The position numbers and the translations under genes are program-made. Below, piece after piece: positions 6,394 through 9,079 of a stretch of 9,079 nucleotides of DNA. The stretch's first letter is position 1. Each line of letters begins with the position of its first letter. The stretch is from Bacteroidales bacterium UBA5266 (GTDB lineage Bacteria > Bacteroidota > Bacteroidia > Bacteroidales > WCHB1-69). Below the pieces are notes generated by a model that was not told the origin of the DNA, ran no database searches, and saw nothing but the letters and a program-made list of their open reading frames with translations. The DNA is taken from NCBI GenBank assembly GCA_002411545.1, contig DHTG01000064.1, positions 1 to 9,079 on the forward strand, written 5' to 3'.

Positions 6394-6870
6394 ATGAATT
6401 CATCTTTGCAATATTCAAAAAAAGCAAGTAAGACAGTCCGTTATGAGGAAATCCTGCCGCAAATAAAATCTTTAGTTGAAAGCGAAACAGATATGATTGC
6501 CAATATGGCAAATATATGTGCCGTATTGAAGGAAGTATTTGATTTCTTTTGGGTTGGTTTTTATTTAGTAAAGGACAATGAATTGGTTTTGGGTCCTTTT
6601 CAGGGATCGTTGGCGTGTACTCGAATTTCTAAAGGAAAGGGAGTGTGCGGAACAGCATGGGAGCAGGCTCATACGTTGATAGTTCCCGATGTAGATCAAT
6701 TTGAGGGACACATTGCCTGCAGTTCACTTTCTCGTTCGGAATTGGTATTACCCTTGTTTTACAAAAACGAGATAATAGCCGTTTTAGACATAGACAGTCA
6801 ACATTTAGATCATTTTGATGATACCGATGCATTTTATTTAGAACAAATGTTAAGCTATTTATCAAAATAA
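6394..6870 (+). CDS. msrC: Free methionine-(R)-sulfoxide reductase (GAF domain)
   Basis: This 158-residue cytoplasmic enzyme reduces free L-methionine-(R)-sulfoxide to methionine using a thioredoxin system. It is a single GAF domain of normal family length. Diagnostic blocks are WVGFYL (53-58), LGPFQGSLAC (66-75), GKGVCGTAW (81-89), VPDVDQFEGHIAC (97-109), SRSELVLPL (113-121) and VLDIDS (130-135). Cysteines C75, C85 and C109 have the same spacing as E. coli fRMsr C84, C94 and C118, so the catalytic and resolving set is complete. It lies 44 bases after the thioredoxin-like gene and may be cotranscribed, although I see no promoter between. That neighbour is exported, so it is probably not this enzyme's electron donor. 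The start is the first ATG of the open frame, with no Shine-Dalgarno sequence. Confidence 0.94.
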   Translation: MNSSLQYSKKASKTVRYEEILPQIKSLVESETDMIANMANICAVLKEVFDFFWVGFYLVKDNELVLGPFQGSLACTRISKGKGVCGTAWEQAHTLIVPDVDQFEGHIACSSLSRSELVLPLFYKNEIIAVLDIDSQHLDHFDDTDAFYLEQMLSYLSK

Positions 6871-6894
6871 CATCTTTGTTTCTAAATATTTGAA

Positions 6895-6912
6895 TAAAAT
6901 GTAGGCATTTTA
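6895..6912 (+). terminator. Weak hairpin after msrC, possible terminator
   Basis: TAAAATG (6895-6901) pairs perfectly with CATTTTA (6906-6912) around a TAGG loop, followed by CTTGTATTTTTATT. The stem is short and AT-rich, so termination would be inefficient. Its position 24 bases after the msrC stop and before the TldD-like gene supports the idea. A GATGTTTG at 6949-6956 is a poor match to a -7 element and is the only hint of a promoter for the next gene. Confidence 0.35.
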
Positions 6913-7013
6913 CTTGTATTTTTATTAATGATTTATACAATAATATGGGATGTTTGCGTTTTTAATTATAATAATGATTCAGTAAAATAAGTATAAATTC
7001 AAAATGAATAGTG

Positions 7014-9079
7014 GTGAAAAAGTTAATTGTATGTTTATGTGTATGTTGTTCAATGCTAAGTATGGCACAACAGAAAGTGACGGAAGAAAAATTGTTGCAA
7101 ATCATGCAAACCGAATTGAATCGGAATATGCAAAGATTGCAAAATGAAGAAGTTCCTGTGTATTTATTAAGTTATCGTATCGATGATCAACAAGAACATG
7201 CGATTGCATCCAGTTTTGGTGCCTTGAGTTCCTCCCAAAAATCCTCTAAACGAATGTTGACCATACAGGTAAGAGTGGGAAGCAAAACGATGGATAATTA
7301 TAGAGAAACCCGTAAAGCCGATTATACCGAAGGTAATATCAGGTTCTTTGTCTCAGAGAAACGCATATCCTTAGATGATGATTCAAAATCTATCGCTCAA
7401 ACGTTATGGCTTGAAACAGAAAATGTGTATAGGATGGCAGTGAAAAAGTATGAACATATAAAGACGACGGCTTCGTTGTTGGTTGACAGGGAAGATCAGT
7501 CTCCCGATTATTCCGATGCAGACAAAGTAAGCTATTATGAACCTCCTATTGATTTTGCTACCTTGAATTTCAATGCGAAGCAATGGGAAGATAAGCTAAA
7601 ATCATATACGGAACTCTTTGTTGATAAAAAAGAAATATTAAGCAACAGCGGTTTAGTGAGTATATTATTACAGCGCAAATATTATGTCAATAGCGAAGGT
7701 ACATCCATAGCGCAGAATTATACCGCAGCATTTTTATATATTACGGCACAAACACAAGCCGATGATGGAATGGAATTGCCTATGTATAAAAGTTATTTTG
7801 CACATACCCCTTCCGGATTACCAGATGATGCTACCGTTAAAAACGATATTTATCAAATCATTAATAAATTGATTCTTATGCGTACAGCACCGGTTGTGGA
7901 TGCTTTCAACGGACCGGCCATTTTATCCAAAGAGGCTGCCGGCGTGTTTTTTCATGAGATTTTCGGACACAGAGTGGAAGGCTATCGCATGAAAAATGAA
8001 TCGGATGCACAAACCTATAAGCGAAAAGTAAATGAAGAAATATTGCATCCCGATATATCCGTTGTTTTTGATCCAACCATTAATCAATACAGAGGTCTTC
8101 CTTTGAATGGCAGCTATCAATATGATGATGAAGGCGTAAAAGGACAAAGAGTGCTTGTTGTAGATAAAGGTGTGTTGAAAAACTTTTTGATGACACGGAC
8201 CCCCATAGAGAATTTCCCCACATCGAATGGGCATGCAAGGGCTTCCATAAACTATCAACCGGTTTCCCGTCAATCCAATTTAATCGTGGAGACGGCTCGT
8301 CCGTATACCGATGTGGAATTGAGACAGCTTTTAATAGAAGAGGCGAAGAAACAAGGGAAAGCCTATGGATATCGCTTTGAACAAGTGAGAGGTGGATTTA
8401 CTTTGGTAGGAAGATATTTTCCTAATTCATTTAATGTTACTCCTATTGAAGTCTATCGTGTGTATGTGGATGGCCGTCCCGACGAATTGGTAAGGGGTGT
8501 AGATTTGGTAGGAACCCCCTTAGCGATGTTCTCACAGATAGAGGCTTTAGGCGATACGCACGGGAATTTCATTGGTACTTGTGGAGCAGAATCAGGAATG
8601 GTCCCTGTAAGTTGTTGTTCCCCCGCTTTGTTTGTGAAACGCATCGAAACACAGAGAAAGTCTAAAAATCAAGACATTGCTCCTATATTGGAACGTCCTT
8701 ATGAAAAAGATATCGCTCCTCAAAGCGATTTTAATTCCATGGCTTTTAAAGCGATGGAAGATGAAATAAACCGTAATATGTCATTGAGAGTGGATAGTTT
8801 ACAAGCTCCTTATTATATTAGTTATCTAATAAGCGATGCGAAAATCACGGAAGTAAGCAGTTCGTTGGGAGGCTTAACTAAGTCAGAGCAATTACCTTAT
8901 AAGAATCAAACAACAACAGTATTAGTAGGCAATCACACCTTTAATAATCTAAATTTTTCAACCAATCCCAACGTACGAAGATCTTTTCCTGTAGAGGGCG
9001 ATTACAATGCGCTGAGAACTTCGCTGTGGGCAACGACCGATGAATGTTATAAAAAAGCGGTTCAAACGTTGGAATCTAA
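7014..9079 (+). CDS. Secreted TldD/PmbA-family metalloprotease, tandem-domain form, 3' end outside window
   Basis: An uninterrupted frame of 688 codons runs off the window. The start is GTG at 7014 (MKKLIVCLCVCC...), or the adjacent GTG at 7011; an in-frame TGA at 7005-7007 bars anything earlier. A signal peptide ending SMA-QQ implies export, unlike cytoplasmic E. coli TldD. The zinc site is H314-E-IFG-H319 followed by RVEG, the family HExxxH motif. C523 in FIGTCGAESGMVPVS corresponds to the third zinc-binding residue of TldD. After this complete first half, residues 576-630 repeat the N-terminal domain: MEDEINRNM (581-589) mirrors MQTELNRNM (31-39), followed in both by P-Y-x-x-SY-x-I-x-D and SS-x-G-x-L. 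The offset is 550 residues, predicting a protein of about 1,100. TldD/TldE act as a heterodimeric peptidase trimming unfolded peptides and some RiPP precursors; here the two subunits seem fused. The substrate is unknown. Confidence 0.9.
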   Translation, partial: MKKLIVCLCVCCSMLSMAQQKVTEEKLLQIMQTELNRNMQRLQNEEVPVYLLSYRIDDQQEHAIASSFGALSSSQKSSKRMLTIQVRVGSKTMDNYRETRKADYTEGNIRFFVSEKRISLDDDSKSIAQTLWLETENVYRMAVKKYEHIKTTASLLVDREDQSPDYSDADKVSYYEPPIDFATLNFNAKQWEDKLKSYTELFVDKKEILSNSGLVSILLQRKYYVNSEGTSIAQNYTAAFLYITAQTQADDGMELPMYKSYFAHTPSGLPDDATVKNDIYQIINKLILMRTAPVVDAFNGPAILSKEAAGVFFHEIFGHRVEGYRMKNESDAQTYKRKVNEEILHPDISVVFDPTINQYRGLPLNGSYQYDDEGVKGQRVLVVDKGVLKNFLMTRTPIENFPTSNGHARASINYQPVSRQSNLIVETARPYTDVELRQLLIEEAKKQGKAYGYRFEQVRGGFTLVGRYFPNSFNVTPIEVYRVYVDGRPDELVRGVDLVGTPLAMFSQIEALGDTHGNFIGTCGAESGMVPVSCCSPALFVKRIETQRKSKNQDIAPILERPYEKDIAPQSDFNSMAFKAMEDEINRNMSLRVDSLQAPYYISYLISDAKITEVSSSLGGLTKSEQLPYKNQTTTVLVGNHTFNNLNFSTNPNVRRSFPVEGDYNALRTSLWATTDECYKKAVQTLES

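Noticed and set aside
7004..7006. ATG as start of the TldD-like gene
   Set aside because: It is in a different frame that reaches a stop within about 50 codons. The family frame begins with GTG at 7011/7014 after an in-frame TGA.
7923..8273. Minus-strand 116-codon frame opposite the HExxxH region of the TldD-like gene
   Set aside because: It is antisense to conserved metalloprotease motifs, so it is explained as a shadow of that frame.

Overview
The window looks like chromosomal DNA from a member of the Bacteroidota, probably Bacteroidales. The basis is AT-rich intergenic DNA, starts without Shine-Dalgarno sequences, TAnnTTTG-type -7 promoter elements (TAACTTTG at 3678 on the plus strand, TATCTTTG ending at 3437 on the minus strand), and exported proteins whose predicted mature ends begin with Gln. 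No species is claimed. No rRNA, tRNA, CRISPR array, insertion sequence or integrase was seen.

Layout. (1) 41-3217, minus strand: a 1058-residue DNA-repair fusion. An N-terminal endonuclease Q (EndoQ)-type PHP nuclease with a Cys4 zinc knuckle is joined to a complete UvrD/Rep superfamily 1 helicase. Two QxxLF sequences, QTDLF at the junction and QMSLF as the last five residues, look like sliding-clamp binding motifs. (2) 3218-3711: a divergent promoter region. (3) 3712-6349, plus strand: a visibly AT-richer accessory stretch. It holds a possible 65-residue membrane peptide, a 171-residue secreted protein of unknown family, a 399-residue exported protein with beta-propeller-like character, and an exported thioredoxin-fold protein with a CSGC active site. 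A perfect 16-bp hairpin lies between the second and third of these. (4) 6394-6870: free methionine-(R)-sulfoxide reductase (GAF family), with all three expected cysteines. (5) 7014 to the window end: a signal-peptide-bearing TldD/PmbA-family metalloprotease whose reading frame is still open at 9079. A second copy of the family's N-terminal domain begins about 550 residues after the first, so the full protein is probably a tandem fusion of two TldD-like halves.

How the parts relate. The repair fusion is transcribed away from everything else and is probably independent. Its domains suggest coupled incision at deaminated bases and strand unwinding at clamp-loaded DNA. The 3712-6349 genes look like one envelope-directed transcription unit driven from the promoter at 3678, with output stepped down by the hairpin at 4565-4602. 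The propeller-like and thioredoxin-like genes are separated by a single base and are surely cotranscribed. Sulfoxide repair and the TldD-like protease are ordinary Bacteroidota functions that lie downstream on the same strand. The strongest leads are the twin clamp motifs in the EndoQ-UvrD fusion, the secreted tandem TldD fusion, and the unrecognised secreted gene group.
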